Shown here in pieces: positions 17,126 through 26,279 of a DNA stretch of 64,000 bases. The position numbers and the translations under genes were made by a program. The stretch is from Defluviimonas salinarum (GTDB lineage Bacteria; Pseudomonadota; Alphaproteobacteria; Rhodobacterales; Rhodobacteraceae): assembly GCF_026013545.1 (NCBI RefSeq), contig NZ_JAPDOG010000018.1, positions 1-64,000 of the forward strand. Direction: 5' to 3'. Each line of letters begins with the position of its first letter. Within the stretch, counting starts at the first letter, position 1. The notes under the pieces are model-generated. The model searched no databases and was not told where the DNA came from. It saw nothing but the letters and a program-made list of their open reading frames with translations.

Positions 17126-17595
17126 CTGATGTCACCTTCAACTTGTGTGCAACGGATTGATCCGACGGCGGTCCGGATGGTCACTCTGTGGAGTGGTCCG
17201 GTCTTAGCAAAGCATGAGGCGACTGTATACAGGCCGGGGGCGGTGCGTCGCGAAGCTGGTCGGTCGCCGGTATGGCTGCGATCTGACCCAGTCGGACGAC
17301 GGGAAAACGATGCCTTGGACTGGCGGCGAAGGGGCGTTGAGCGGCCTGCTGTCAGCCCCACGTGCCCGGCAGCCAGGGCCGAATGCCCGCCCGGCGGGTG
17401 CTCGTGTCGCTTCCGGGCCGGAATCCGCGGAAAACGACGGTGCGGTGAATGGGGGGTGTTGATCCGCAGGAAAAACTATTTATTGTGAAGAATAATTTGG
17501 AATCGCGGCGTCAGGCGGTGCGGAGATTCGCCATCGGGCGGTCGCGGGTCGATGCATCGGTCCGCATGATGCGGCTGGACAGGGAGACAGAGAAG
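17126..17595. other. Intergenic region upstream of formate-THF ligase
   Basis: About 470 bases between divergently read genes. I find no convincing gene: the open frames present lack ribosome-binding sites and protein-like composition. An AT-rich patch at about 17470-17505 (AAAAACTATTTATTGTGAAGAATAATT within it) is the best candidate for the fhs promoter. No known riboswitch fold was recognised. Confidence 0.4.
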
Positions 17596-19272
17596 ATGGC
17601 GTTCAAGACGGATATTGAGATTGCGCGCGAGGCGCAGAAGCGTCCGATCATGGAGATTGGAGAGAAGCTGGGGATCCCGGCGGAGCATCTTCTGCCGTAT
17701 GGTCATGACAAGGCGAAGGTGAGCCAGGAGTTCATCCGGTCGCTGGAGGGCGGGAAGGACGGCAAGCTGATCCTGGTGACGGCGATCAACCCGACGCCTG
17801 CGGGCGAGGGCAAGACGACGACGACGGTTGGTCTTGGCGACGGTCTGAACCGGATCGGCAAGAAGGCGGTGATCTGCATCCGCGAGGCCTCGCTGGGGCC
17901 GAACTTCGGGATGAAGGGCGGGGCTGCCGGTGGCGGCTATGCCCAGGTGGTGCCGATGGAGGAGATGAACCTCCACTTCACCGGCGACTTCCACGCGATC
18001 ACGTCGGCCCACAACCTTCTGTCGGCGATGATCGACAACCACATCTACTGGGGCAACGCGCTGGAGATCGACACCCGCCGGGTCAGCTGGCGCCGGGTGA
18101 TGGACATGAACGACCGGGCGCTCAGGCAGATCAACGTGTCGCTCGGCGGGGTGGCGAACGGCTTCCCGCGCGAGGCGGGCTTCGACATCACGGTGGCCTC
18201 GGAAGTGATGGCGATCCTGTGTCTCGCGAAGGATCTTGGTGACCTGCAGAAGCGCCTTGGCGACATCGTGGTGGCCTACCGGCGCGACAAGTCGCCGGTC
18301 TATGCCCGCGACATCAAGGCCGACGGGGCGATGACGGTGCTCCTGAAGGACGCGATGCAGCCAAACCTGGTGCAGACCTTGGAGAACAACCCGGCCTTCG
18401 TGCATGGCGGCCCGTTCGCCAACATCGCGCATGGCTGCAACTCGGTGATTGCGACGAAGACCGCGCTGAAGCTCGGCGACTACGTTGTGACCGAGGCGGG
18501 CTTCGGCGCCGATCTGGGGGCCGAGAAGTTCTTCGACATCAAGTGCCGCAAGGCGGGTCTGAAGCCGGCGGCGGCGGTGATCGTGGCGACGGTCCGGGCG
18601 ATGAAGATGAACGGCGGGGTGGCGAAGGCCGATCTCGGCGGCGAGAACGTGGACGCGGTGAAGAAGGGCTGCCCGAACCTCGGCCGCCACATCGCCAACG
18701 TGAAGTCGTTCGGCGTGCCGGTGGTTGTGGCGATCAACCACTTCTACTCGGACACCGATGCCGAGGTGGCGGCGGTGAAGGCCTATGTCGCCGAGCAGGG
18801 CGCCGAGGCGATCCTGTGCAAGCACTGGGCCAACGGCTCGGCGGGGATCGAGGATCTCGCGAGGAAGGTCGTCGAGATGGCCGAGAGCGGCTCTGCGAAC
18901 TTCGCGCCGATCTATCCCGACGAGATGCCGCTGTTCCAGAAGATCGAGACCATCGCCAAGCGCATCTACCACGCCGACGAGGTTCTGGCGGACAAGTCGA
19001 TCCGCGACCAGCTCAAGGCCTGGGAAGAGGCGGGCTACGGGCATCTGCCGGTCTGCATGGCCAAGACCCAGTACTCGTTCTCGACCGACCCGAACCGGCG
19101 CGGCGCGCCGACCGGGCATTCGGTGCCGGTGCGCGAGGTGCGGCTTTCGGCCGGGGCCGGGTTCATCGTGGTGATCTGCGGCGAGATCATGACCATGCCG
19201 GGCCTGCCGAAGGTGCCGTCGGCGGAAGTGATCCGTCTCAACGAGGCGGGCCAGGTCGAGGGTCTCTTCTGA
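17596..19272 (+). CDS. fhs: Formate-tetrahydrofolate ligase
   Basis: This 558-residue enzyme makes 10-formyl-THF from formate, ATP and THF, feeding one-carbon units into biosynthesis and the serine cycle. It has the family P-loop [14 protein letters not shown] near residue 70. Further conserved blocks are [56 protein letters not shown] and the C-terminal [11 protein letters not shown]. The ATG at 17596 follows AGGGAGACAGAGAAG; an in-frame extension of 49 codons is poorly conserved in character and was rejected. It heads a run with two folD genes and is known as ftfL in methylotrophs. Confidence 0.96.
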   Translation: MAFKTDIEIAREAQKRPIMEIGEKLGIPAEHLLPYGHDKAKVSQEFIRSLEGGKDGKLILVTAINPTPAGEGKTTTTVGLGDGLNRIGKKAVICIREASLGPNFGMKGGAAGGGYAQVVPMEEMNLHFTGDFHAITSAHNLLSAMIDNHIYWGNALEIDTRRVSWRRVMDMNDRALRQINVSLGGVANGFPREAGFDITVASEVMAILCLAKDLGDLQKRLGDIVVAYRRDKSPVYARDIKADGAMTVLLKDAMQPNLVQTLENNPAFVHGGPFANIAHGCNSVIATKTALKLGDYVVTEAGFGADLGAEKFFDIKCRKAGLKPAAAVIVATVRAMKMNGGVAKADLGGENVDAVKKGCPNLGRHIANVKSFGVPVVVAINHFYSDTDAEVAAVKAYVAEQGAEAILCKHWANGSAGIEDLARKVVEMAESGSANFAPIYPDEMPLFQKIETIAKRIYHADEVLADKSIRDQLKAWEEAGYGHLPVCMAKTQYSFSTDPNRRGAPTGHSVPVREVRLSAGAGFIVVICGEIMTMPGLPKVPSAEVIRLNEAGQVEGLF

Positions 19273-19281
19273 TCGGAAGGA

Positions 19282-19316
19282 GCGGCGGGGCGGGGCATCG
19301 AGCCCCGCCCCGCCGC
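19282..19316. terminator. Perfect 15-bp hairpin between fhs and the first folD
   Basis: GCGGCGGGGCGGGGC (19282-19296) pairs without mismatch with GCCCCGCCCCGCCGC (19302-19316) around the loop ATCGA. It begins 10 bp after the fhs stop. There is no T run, so it may be a rho-independent-like pause, a 3' stabiliser of fhs mRNA, or an attenuator that makes the folD genes less expressed than fhs. Confidence 0.5.
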
Positions 19317-19394
19317 GCGTCCCGCGGGGCCCTATGCGGGGCCGCGGCCCGCGGGGGCGGCGGGACCGGAACACGAGACCGGAATGCGGGGCGG

Positions 19395-20285
19395 ATGAGC
19401 GCGACGATCATCGATGGCCGGGCCATGGCGCGGCGGATCCAGGCGGCGGCCGCGGTCGAGGCGGCGGAGCTGGCCCGGGCGGGCTGGGCGCCGCGTCTGG
19501 TCTCGCTCTCGGTCGGGGCGACGGCGGCGGCGGAGCTTTACGTGCGCAACCAGCGCCGCCAGGCGGCGGCCGCGGGGATCGGCTTCGAGGCGCGCGACTA
19601 TCCCGCGACGATCTCGGCCGAGGAGCTGGGCGGGGTGATCGCCGGGCTCAATGCCGATCCGCGGGTGCACGGGATCGTGATCCAGCGGCCGCTGCCGGCG
19701 GCGATCCCGGTCCGGGCGCTGCAGCGGGCGATCCATCCCCTGAAGGATGTCGAGGGGCTGCACCCGGCCTCGATCGGCAACATCGTCTACGACGATCTGG
19801 CGCTCGGCCCCTGCACGGCACGGGCGGCGGTGGAGATCCTGAGGGCGCTGCCGCTCGATCCCGCCGGGCTCGAGGTGACGGTGATCGGCCATTCGGAGCT
19901 CGTCGGCAAGCCGGTGGCGTTCCTCCTGATGGGGCTCGGCGCGACGGTGACGGTGTGCCATGCGCTGAGCCGCGAGGTGGCGGCGCATGCGCGGCGCGCG
20001 GACGCGGTCTTCGTCGCGGTCGGGCGGCCGGGCCTCGTGACGGCGGAGATGCTGAAGCCGGGGGCGGCGCTGATCGACATCGGCATCAACCGGGTCGAGA
20101 CGCCGGAGGGCCCGCGGCTGGTGGGGGATGCGGATTTCGAGACCTGCGCCGAGGTCGCCGGCTGGATCACGCCGGTGCCGGGCGGGGTCGGACCGGTGAC
20201 GGTGGCGATGCTGATGCAGAACGCGGTGCGCGCCACGAGGATGCAGATGGAACGGTACCGCGGCGCCTATGCCGGCGGTCAATGA
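19395..20285 (+). CDS. FolD paralogue lacking the catalytic lysine (predicted methylene-THF dehydrogenase)
   Basis: The 296-residue protein aligns end to end with the canonical FolD encoded next to it. It has the NAD(P) loop [16 protein letters not shown] and the signatures DIGINRVE and [15 protein letters not shown]. The catalytic set is altered. Where FolD has Y50-x3-K54, this protein has YVRNQ with Q53. Where FolD has D121 in KDVDG, it has E121 in KDVEG; Q98 is kept. In human DC301 the equivalent lysine (K56) is required for cyclohydrolase activity, so this copy probably lacks cyclohydrolase. Its stop overlaps a possible start of the next gene (ATGA), coupling the two. Confidence 0.85.
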   Translation: MSATIIDGRAMARRIQAAAAVEAAELARAGWAPRLVSLSVGATAAAELYVRNQRRQAAAAGIGFEARDYPATISAEELGGVIAGLNADPRVHGIVIQRPLPAAIPVRALQRAIHPLKDVEGLHPASIGNIVYDDLALGPCTARAAVEILRALPLDPAGLEVTVIGHSELVGKPVAFLLMGLGATVTVCHALSREVAAHARRADAVFVAVGRPGLVTAEMLKPGAALIDIGINRVETPEGPRLVGDADFETCAEVAGWITPVPGGVGPVTVAMLMQNAVRATRMQMERYRGAYAGGQ

Positions 20286-20302
20286 GCAACGAGGAGACGG
20301 GA

Positions 20303-21193
20303 ATGAGTGCCAAGATCATCGACGGCAAGGCCTTTGCCGCCGGGGTGCGGGGCCGGGTGGCAAGCCATGTGGCGCGGCTGAAGGCCGATCACGGGATCAC
20401 GCCGGGGCTGGCGGTGGTGCTGGTGGGCGAGGATCCGGCGAGCGAGGTCTATGTCCGCTCGAAGGGCAAGTCGACCGTGGAGGCGGGGATGAACTCCTAC
20501 GAGCACAAGCTCGACGCCGACACGTCGGAGGCGACGCTTCTCGCGCTGATCGACGCGCTGAACAAGGATCCGGCGGTCAACGGGATCCTGGTGCAGCTGC
20601 CCTTGCCGAAGCATCTCGACGCCGATCTGGTGATCAACGCGATCGACCCGGCGAAGGATGTCGACGGCTTCCACATCTCGAACGTGGGGCTTCTCGGCAC
20701 CGGGCAGAAGTCGATGGTGCCCTGCACGCCGCTCGGCTGCCTGATGATGCTGCGCGACCATCACGGCTCCTTGTCCGGGCTCGACGCGGTGGTGGTCGGG
20801 CGCTCGAACATCGTCGGCAAGCCGATGGCGCAGCTGCTCCTCGGCGACAGCTGCACGGTGACGATCGCGCACAGCCGCACCAAGGACCTCGCCGAGGTCT
20901 GCCGCCGCGCCGACATCCTGGTGGCGGCGGTGGGCCGGCCCGAGATGATCCCCGGCGACTGGGTCAAGCCCGGCGCCACGGTGATCGACGTCGGCATCAA
21001 CCGGATCGAGCGCGACGGCAAGACGAAGCTCGTGGGCGACGTCCATTACGCGAGTTGTGCCGAGGTCGCCGGCGCCATCACCCCGGTCCCCGGCGGCGTC
21101 GGCCCGATGACCATCGCCTGCCTGCTCGCCAACACGCTGACCGCCGCCTGCCGCGCCAACGGTCTGCCAGAGCCCGAAGGGCTGACAGCCTAA
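20303..21193 (+). CDS. folD: Bifunctional methylene-THF dehydrogenase / methenyl-THF cyclohydrolase
   Basis: The 296-residue protein interconverts 5,10-methylene-THF and 10-formyl-THF with NADP. All catalytic residues sit at the E. coli positions: Y50 and K54 in [10 protein letters not shown]98 in LVQLPLP, D121 in KDVDGFH. The nucleotide loop [16 protein letters not shown] and C-terminal [15 protein letters not shown] are intact. GAGGAGACGGGA precedes the ATG at 20303; an in-frame ATG at 20282 that overlaps the previous stop is an alternative start. With fhs it converts formate to methylene-THF for serine synthesis. Confidence 0.95.
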   Translation: MSAKIIDGKAFAAGVRGRVASHVARLKADHGITPGLAVVLVGEDPASEVYVRSKGKSTVEAGMNSYEHKLDADTSEATLLALIDALNKDPAVNGILVQLPLPKHLDADLVINAIDPAKDVDGFHISNVGLLGTGQKSMVPCTPLGCLMMLRDHHGSLSGLDAVVVGRSNIVGKPMAQLLLGDSCTVTIAHSRTKDLAEVCRRADILVAAVGRPEMIPGDWVKPGATVIDVGINRIERDGKTKLVGDVHYASCAEVAGAITPVPGGVGPMTIACLLANTLTAACRANGLPEPEGLTA

Positions 21194-21195
21194 AG

Positions 21196-22035
21196 TCAGA
21201 GGCCGAGGTAGCCGATCCCGGCAAAGACAAGAGCGACGCCGCCCCATTGGGGCAGCGTCATCCGCTCGCGGAGGAAGGCCCAGGCGAGAAGGATCGTCAC
21301 GACGCCGAAGACCGATGAGGCGACGGAGGCGAATTCCGGGTGCGGCAGGCCGCCCGCAAGGAGGACGAGCCCGAGCGCCGCGGCGTCGAGCACGCCCATC
21401 GTCGCAAGCAGGAGCCAGGGCGCGCGCAGGAACCGCCCGCGCCCGGGTGAGAGCGTGACGACGCCGGCCACGACCGCGAGGGCCGCGGCGCGGGCGACAA
21501 AGATCGCGGGCAGCCCGCCGCCGCCGCCGCTCGCGGCCTGGCCGAGCGCGAAGGTCAGGGCAAAGCCGGTGCCGCCGAGGCCGGCCCAGATCATCGCCGC
21601 CCGACGGCCGCCCGAGGCGGCCCCGCTCTCGTCCGACAGGATGGCGATCAGCGCGATGCCGCCAACGATCGTGGCGGCCGCGAGCCATTGCAGCATCGTC
21701 GGCGGAGTCCCCGTCGCCGCTGCCCAGAGGAGCGACAGGATCGGATAGGCGCCGATGATCGGCGCGACGAGCCGCAAGGGGCCGATTGCGAAGGCCCGGT
21801 AGAGGCTGTAGGTCCCGCCCGCAAAGGCGAGGCCAGCAAGCCCGGCGAGTGCCGCCGAGCGCGCCGGCAGCGCGGCCGCTTCGGCAAGCGAGAACGGCAG
21901 CAGCGCCACGAGGCCGGTCGCAAGTACAACGGTCATCGCCGCCGCGACGTCGACGCGCTGGCTGACATAGCGCACGCAGACATCATGGACGCCCCAGCAC
22001 AAAGCCGCCGCGAGGCCGAAATAGAGCGATTCCAT
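21196..22035 (-). CDS. EamA/DMT-family membrane transporter
   Basis: The 279-residue protein consists of about ten hydrophobic segments in two EamA repeats. The first repeat has GGTYSLYRAFAIGPLRLVAPIIG; the second has EFASVASSVFGVVTILLAW with LRERMTLPQWGG. These are typical of drug/metabolite exporters of amino acids and related compounds. The substrate is unknown. It is transcribed towards folD and interrupts the one-carbon genes, with its stop only 2 bp from that of folD. Confidence 0.85.
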   Translation of the reverse strand: MESLYFGLAAALCWGVHDVCVRYVSQRVDVAAAMTVVLATGLVALLPFSLAEAAALPARSAALAGLAGLAFAGGTYSLYRAFAIGPLRLVAPIIGAYPILSLLWAAATGTPPTMLQWLAAATIVGGIALIAILSDESGAASGGRRAAMIWAGLGGTGFALTFALGQAASGGGGGLPAIFVARAAALAVVAGVVTLSPGRGRFLRAPWLLLATMGVLDAAALGLVLLAGGLPHPEFASVASSVFGVVTILLAWAFLRERMTLPQWGGVALVFAGIGYLGL

Positions 22036-22195
22036 CGCGCTCAGCCGCCCTTCCGTCCGGAGCGACTTGAAGCATTGCCGTGATCCGGCGCCGTCATGTT
22101 TTCCTCATCTTCGCTTGCGGGACGGGTAGCGTCGCGTTATTCTTCATGCTAAACAAATATTCCGAAGATGCAAATCGCGACGGTCGGAGGCGCTG

Positions 22196-24565
22196 ATGCT
22201 CGACAAGATCCCTGCCAGGTTCGTTCCGGGTCCGCCGCGTCCGAGTCGCATCCTCACGGCCGAGGCACTGACCCTGCCGCCCGGCACCGAACGCTATGTC
22301 GTTCCCGGGGCGGGCGCAATCCTCGTCCCGCTTGCGGCGGGCGACCGGATCACCGTCATCAATGACGAGGGCGGCCAGCCCTGCGAGATCGTCGCCGCCG
22401 GTCCCGACGGCAAGATCGACGCCGGGATCCTCGGACAGGCCGCGAATTCCGACGCGGCCGGGCTCAAGGCGCTGCTGGCGGGCGAGGAGCCGAGCCTGCT
22501 CGCGCTCCGCCGCGGCATCGAGGCGCGTCGCATCGATCTTGCCCGCGCAGGCGCGCTGCGCGCCTTCGATGCGACGACGCCGGCACGGACCGAGTGGGAG
22601 CTGACCGCCACGCGCGACGGCGTGGTGATCGTCGCGGCGCCGGGCGGGGCGATGGACCTCGACGCGCAGGATACGGCGACGCCGCTGACCTTGAGGATCC
22701 GCCGCGCCACGCTGCGGCCGGTCAAGGGCTTCGACTTGCCCGACCCGCTCGCCGATCCGGTTCTCGATCTCCGGGTCCGGTCCGCGACGGCGGAGGCCTA
22801 TCTCGTCAAGGCCGGCGACTACATCCAGATCCTTGACGTTGACGGCCGCCAATGCACGGATTTCCAGTGCTTCGACGCCCGCAAGCTCGACCGCGGCATC
22901 GAGCACGCGCTCGACGTGACGACGACGCGGACGCTGATGGGCCACGCCTATCCGATGCCGGGCCTGCACGCGAAATACTACGACCAGGAGATGCTGCCGC
23001 TCGTCGAGGTGGTGCAGGACACCTGCGGCCGTCACGACGCCTTCGCGCTGGCTTGCTCGTCCAAGTATTACGACGACATCGGCTATCCCGGCCACACCAA
23101 CTGCTCGGACAATTTCAACGGTGCGCTCGGCAAGCACGGCGTCACCCCGCGCCGGGGCTGGATGGCGATCAACTTCTTCTTCAACACCGGGCTCGACGCG
23201 CATGGCGTGATGTATGCCGACGAGCCCTGGACGCGGCCGGGCGACTACGTGCTCCTTCGCGCGATGACCGATCTCGTCTGCGTGAGCTCCGCCTGCCCCG
23301 ACGACACCACGGCCGCCAATGGCTGGAACCCGACCGACATCCACGTCCGCACCTATTCCGGGGCGGAGAAATTCTCGCGCGCAATCGCCTATCGCCCCAC
23401 CAAGGACTCGGAGCCGAAGATGACCAAGGAGACCGGCTTCCACGCCAGCTTCGCCAAGCACACCCGCAACTTCGTCGAGTACCGCGGCTACTGGCTGGCC
23501 AACTGCTTCGCCACGGCTGGCCCGATCGAGGAATACTGGGCCTGCCGCGAGAGGGCGGTGATCCTCGACCTCTCGCCCTTGCGCAAGTTCGAGATCACCG
23601 GGCCGGATGCCGAGGCGCTGATGCAGTACACGCTGACGCGCGACGTGCGAAAGCTCACCACCGGCGGCGTCGTCTACACCGCGATGTGCTACGAGCATGG
23701 CGGCATGATCGACGACGGCACGCTGTTCCGCCTTGGCCGCGACAATTTCCGCTGGATCGGCGGCGACGATTATTCCGGGATCTGGCTGCGCGAGCAGGCC
23801 GAGAAGCTCGGGCTGAACGTGCTGGTCCGCGCCTCGACGGACCAGCTCCACAACGTCGCCGTGCAGGGGCCGAAGAGCCGCGACATCCTGAAGGGGCTGA
23901 TCTGGACCGCGCCGCACAACCCCACGATCGAGGAACTGGCCTGGTTCCGCTTCACGCCGGCGCGGATCGGCGGGCCGGACGGCGTGCCGATCGTGGTCTC
24001 GCGCACCGGCTACACGGGCGAGCTCGGCTACGAGGTCTTCTGCCATCCGCGCGATGCCGGCACGGTCTTCGACGCGATCTGGGAGGCGGGCGAGCCGCAT
24101 GGCATGCGGCCGATGGGGCTCGAGGCGCTCGACATGGTGCGGATCGAAGCAGGGCTGATCTTCGCGGGCTACGATTTCTCAGACGAGACCGATCCGTTCG
24201 AGGCCGGGATCGCCTTCACCGTGCCCCTGAAGTCCAAGCAGGACGATTTCATCGGCCGCGAGGCGCTGTTGCGCCGCAAGGAGCATCCGAGCCGCAAGCT
24301 CGTCGGGCTCGACATAGACGGCGCCGTGGACGTCGGCCACGGCGACCCGGTCCATGTCGGCCGCGCGAAGGTGGGCGAGGTGACGTCCTCGATGCGCTCG
24401 CCGATCCTCGGCAAGAACATCGCGCTGGCCCGGATCGACGTCGCCCATGCCGGGATCGGCACCGAGGTCGAGATCGGCAAGCTCGACGGGCAGCAGAAGC
24501 GCCTGCCGGCGCGGATCGTGCCTTTCGCCCATTACGACCCGAAGAAGACGCGACCCCAGAGCTGA
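22196..24565 (+). CDS. DUF1989-GcvT fusion, predicted THF-dependent demethylase/aminomethyltransferase
   Basis: The 789-residue protein joins two modules. The N-terminal 370 or so residues hold a DUF1989 (urea-carboxylase-associated) region with conserved cysteines and aspartates (GRQCTDFQCFDA, HTNCSDNFNGAL, CVSSACPDDTT). Residues about 420-785 are a glycine-cleavage T-protein fold with DLSPLRKFEITGPDA, the catalytic aspartate in GGMIDDGTLF and GYTGELGYEVF. T-protein relatives pass methyl or methylene groups to THF. With fhs and folD nearby, this suggests demethylation of an amine or similar compound. The substrate is not deducible. CGGAGG precedes the ATG, and the haemoglobin gene follows 9 bp later. 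Confidence 0.8.
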   Translation: MLDKIPARFVPGPPRPSRILTAEALTLPPGTERYVVPGAGAILVPLAAGDRITVINDEGGQPCEIVAAGPDGKIDAGILGQAANSDAAGLKALLAGEEPSLLALRRGIEARRIDLARAGALRAFDATTPARTEWELTATRDGVVIVAAPGGAMDLDAQDTATPLTLRIRRATLRPVKGFDLPDPLADPVLDLRVRSATAEAYLVKAGDYIQILDVDGRQCTDFQCFDARKLDRGIEHALDVTTTRTLMGHAYPMPGLHAKYYDQEMLPLVEVVQDTCGRHDAFALACSSKYYDDIGYPGHTNCSDNFNGALGKHGVTPRRGWMAINFFFNTGLDAHGVMYADEPWTRPGDYVLLRAMTDLVCVSSACPDDTTAANGWNPTDIHVRTYSGAEKFSRAIAYRPTKDSEPKMTKETGFHASFAKHTRNFVEYRGYWLANCFATAGPIEEYWACRERAVILDLSPLRKFEITGPDAEALMQYTLTRDVRKLTTGGVVYTAMCYEHGGMIDDGTLFRLGRDNFRWIGGDDYSGIWLREQAEKLGLNVLVRASTDQLHNVAVQGPKSRDILKGLIWTAPHNPTIEELAWFRFTPARIGGPDGVPIVVSRTGYTGELGYEVFCHPRDAGTVFDAIWEAGEPHGMRPMGLEALDMVRIEAGLIFAGYDFSDETDPFEAGIAFTVPLKSKQDDFIGREALLRRKEHPSRKLVGLDIDGAVDVGHGDPVHVGRAKVGEVTSSMRSPILGKNIALARIDVAHAGIGTEVEIGKLDGQQKRLPARIVPFAHYDPKKTRPQS

Positions 24566-24574
24566 GGAGGGATC

Positions 24575-25000
24575 ATGGCCGCGAGCATCCTCGACCAGTT
24601 GGGCGGCGAACCCGCCCTGCGCAATCTCGTCAACCATTTCTACGATCTCGTGGAGACCGACCCGCGCGGCGAGAACCTGATGCGGCTGCATTTCCGTGGC
24701 CATGGGCTGAGCCATGTCCGCGAGGCGCAGTTCGACTTCCTCAGCGGCTTCCTTGGCGGCCGGCGCTACTACGAGGAAAAGCACGGCAGCATGGAAGTGC
24801 GGCTGATGCACGCCCATGTGCCGATCGCGCTCGAGGATGCCGAGAGCTGGCTTGAGCTGATGAACCAGGCGATCGACGATCTCGGCTATCAGGGGCCGCA
24901 TGTCGAGAAGATGCGCGCGGCGTTCCGCCGGGTCGCGCTGATCCTGGTCAACGATCTCCGCGAATGGGGCCTTCCGGCCGCGGATTCAGCCGGCCCCTAG
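24575..25000 (+). CDS. Group II truncated haemoglobin
   Basis: The 141-residue protein has a short 2-on-2 globin fold. NHFYDLVETDP holds the B10 tyrosine; FLSGFLGGRRYYEEKHG precedes the E/F region. RLMHAHVPI supplies the proximal histidine, and ESWLELM holds the G8 tryptophan diagnostic of group II. Such proteins bind O2, NO or peroxide. The gene follows the DUF1989-GcvT gene by 9 bp with a GAGGAGGGATC ribosome-binding site, so its haem chemistry probably serves that enzyme. Its last 15 bp overlap the 3' end of the convergent glycerate kinase gene. Confidence 0.88.
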   Translation: MAASILDQLGGEPALRNLVNHFYDLVETDPRGENLMRLHFRGHGLSHVREAQFDFLSGFLGGRRYYEEKHGSMEVRLMHAHVPIALEDAESWLELMNQAIDDLGYQGPHVEKMRAAFRRVALILVNDLREWGLPAADSAGP

Positions 25001-26275
25001 CAGCATTATCTGGACGTCAGCGACGTTTGTTCCTGTTGGTCCTGTTGTGAGGAGGTCTTTGGCTGCGTTGAGGGCTTTGTTGCTGTCGTTGTTGTCGAGG
25101 AGGGTTTTGGGGTTTTCGCCGGTGGCGCGGATTCGGGCGGGGGAGCCCTGATCGGTGATGCCGCCTGCGGCGTCTGTTGGGCCGTCGCGGCCGTCGGTTC
25201 CGCCGGAGAGGAAGGCCCAGGGGCGGTCGAGGTCCGGCATGGCGAGGGCGACCCGCAGCGCGAGTTCCTGGTTGCGGCCGCCGCGGCCGGTGCCCTTGAG
25301 GGTGACGGTTGTCTCGCCGCCGAAGATGAGGCAGGCGGGGCGGCCGCGGGGGGCGGCGGTTGCGGCGGCGACGATGGCGTCGGCGGCGTCCGCGACGTCG
25401 CCGGTGAGGCGGTCGCTGACGATCACCGGTTCGAGGCCGCGGGCGCTTGCTGCCGTTGCGACGGCTTCGAGGCTGAGGCGGTTCGAGCCGATGAGGTGGT
25501 TCGCCGCTGCGGGTCCGGGGCCGGGGGCGGCTTCGGGCTGCGCGAGCCGGGCGCGGACGGGCTCGGGCAGGTCGGGCCAGAGCCCGCGCTCGGTGAGGAG
25601 CGCGCGGGCCGCGGCGCGGGAGCCGATCGGGGCGGTGGTCGGGCCCGAGGCGATGACGCGCAGGTCGTCGCCGATGACGTCCGACAGGATATAGGCGGTG
25701 ACCGGGGCGGGGGCGGCGTGGCGGGTGAGGCCGCCGCCCTTGAGCCGCGAGAGGGTCTGGCGGACGAGGTTGATCTCGGTGATCTCGAAGCCGTGGGCGA
25801 GGAGGAGCCGGTTGACCTCGGCCTTGTCGGCGAGGGTGAGGCCCTCGGCCGGGGCCGGGGCGAGCGCCGAGCCGCCGCCGGAGATGAGCGCGATGACGCG
25901 GTCGGCCCCGGTCGCGGCGTCGAGCCGGCGCAGCGCCTCGGCGGCGGCGGCGGCGCCGTTCGCGTCCGGCACCGGGTGGCCGGCGGCCATCACCGTGGCG
26001 CCGGGCAGGTCCCGGACGTTCTCGTAGTTCGTGATCACAAGCACGTCGGCCGGGGCATCGCCGAGTTGGCGGAGCATCTCCGCGGCCATCGGGATCGCGG
26101 CTTTGCCAATCGCCACAACCACATAGGCCCCGCCCGGCGCGGGGCGGGGCAGGGGGTGGCGGGCGAGTGCGGCGGCGAGCGCCCGGGCGGGATCGGCCGC
26201 GGCACAGGCCGCCGCGAAGAGCTCCGCGGCGGTCTCGCGCAATGTGATCACGGGGTCGGCCGCAGAACCCGCCAT
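24986..26275 (-). CDS. gckA: Glycerate 2-kinase, MOFRL family
   Basis: The 429-residue protein phosphorylates glycerate to 2-phosphoglycerate, the exit of the serine cycle towards C3 and C4 compounds. It shows the DUF4147 N-terminal fold (VVVAIGKAAIPMAAEML, AGHPVPDANG, ALISGGGSAL, VNRLLLAHG). The C-terminal MOFRL domain has CLIFGGETTVTLKG, GGRNQELALR and FLSGGTDGRDGPTDAAGG. It lies 4 bp behind mcl and is cotranscribed with it. The last 35 or so codons are unusual: they favour A-ending codons (ACA, GGA, CCA, AAA), whereas the rest of the gene is strongly G/C-ending. Confidence 0.93.
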   Translation of the reverse strand: MAGSAADPVITLRETAAELFAAACAAADPARALAAALARHPLPRPAPGGAYVVVAIGKAAIPMAAEMLRQLGDAPADVLVITNYENVRDLPGATVMAAGHPVPDANGAAAAAEALRRLDAATGADRVIALISGGGSALAPAPAEGLTLADKAEVNRLLLAHGFEITEINLVRQTLSRLKGGGLTRHAAPAPVTAYILSDVIGDDLRVIASGPTTAPIGSRAAARALLTERGLWPDLPEPVRARLAQPEAAPGPGPAAANHLIGSNRLSLEAVATAASARGLEPVIVSDRLTGDVADAADAIVAAATAAPRGRPACLIFGGETTVTLKGTGRGGRNQELALRVALAMPDLDRPWAFLSGGTDGRDGPTDAAGGITDQGSPARIRATGENPKTLLDNNDSNKALNAAKDLLTTGPTGTNVADVQIMLLGAG

Positions 26276-26279
26276 GGCC

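Noticed and set aside
17126-17595. Riboswitch upstream of fhs
   Set aside because: No conserved core of a glycine, THF or SAM-type riboswitch could be recognised by eye; a covariance-model search would be needed to support one.
17449-17595. Longer N-terminus for formate-THF ligase
   Set aside because: The extra 49 codons have no family-like sequence, and a good ribosome-binding site directly precedes the ATG at 17596.
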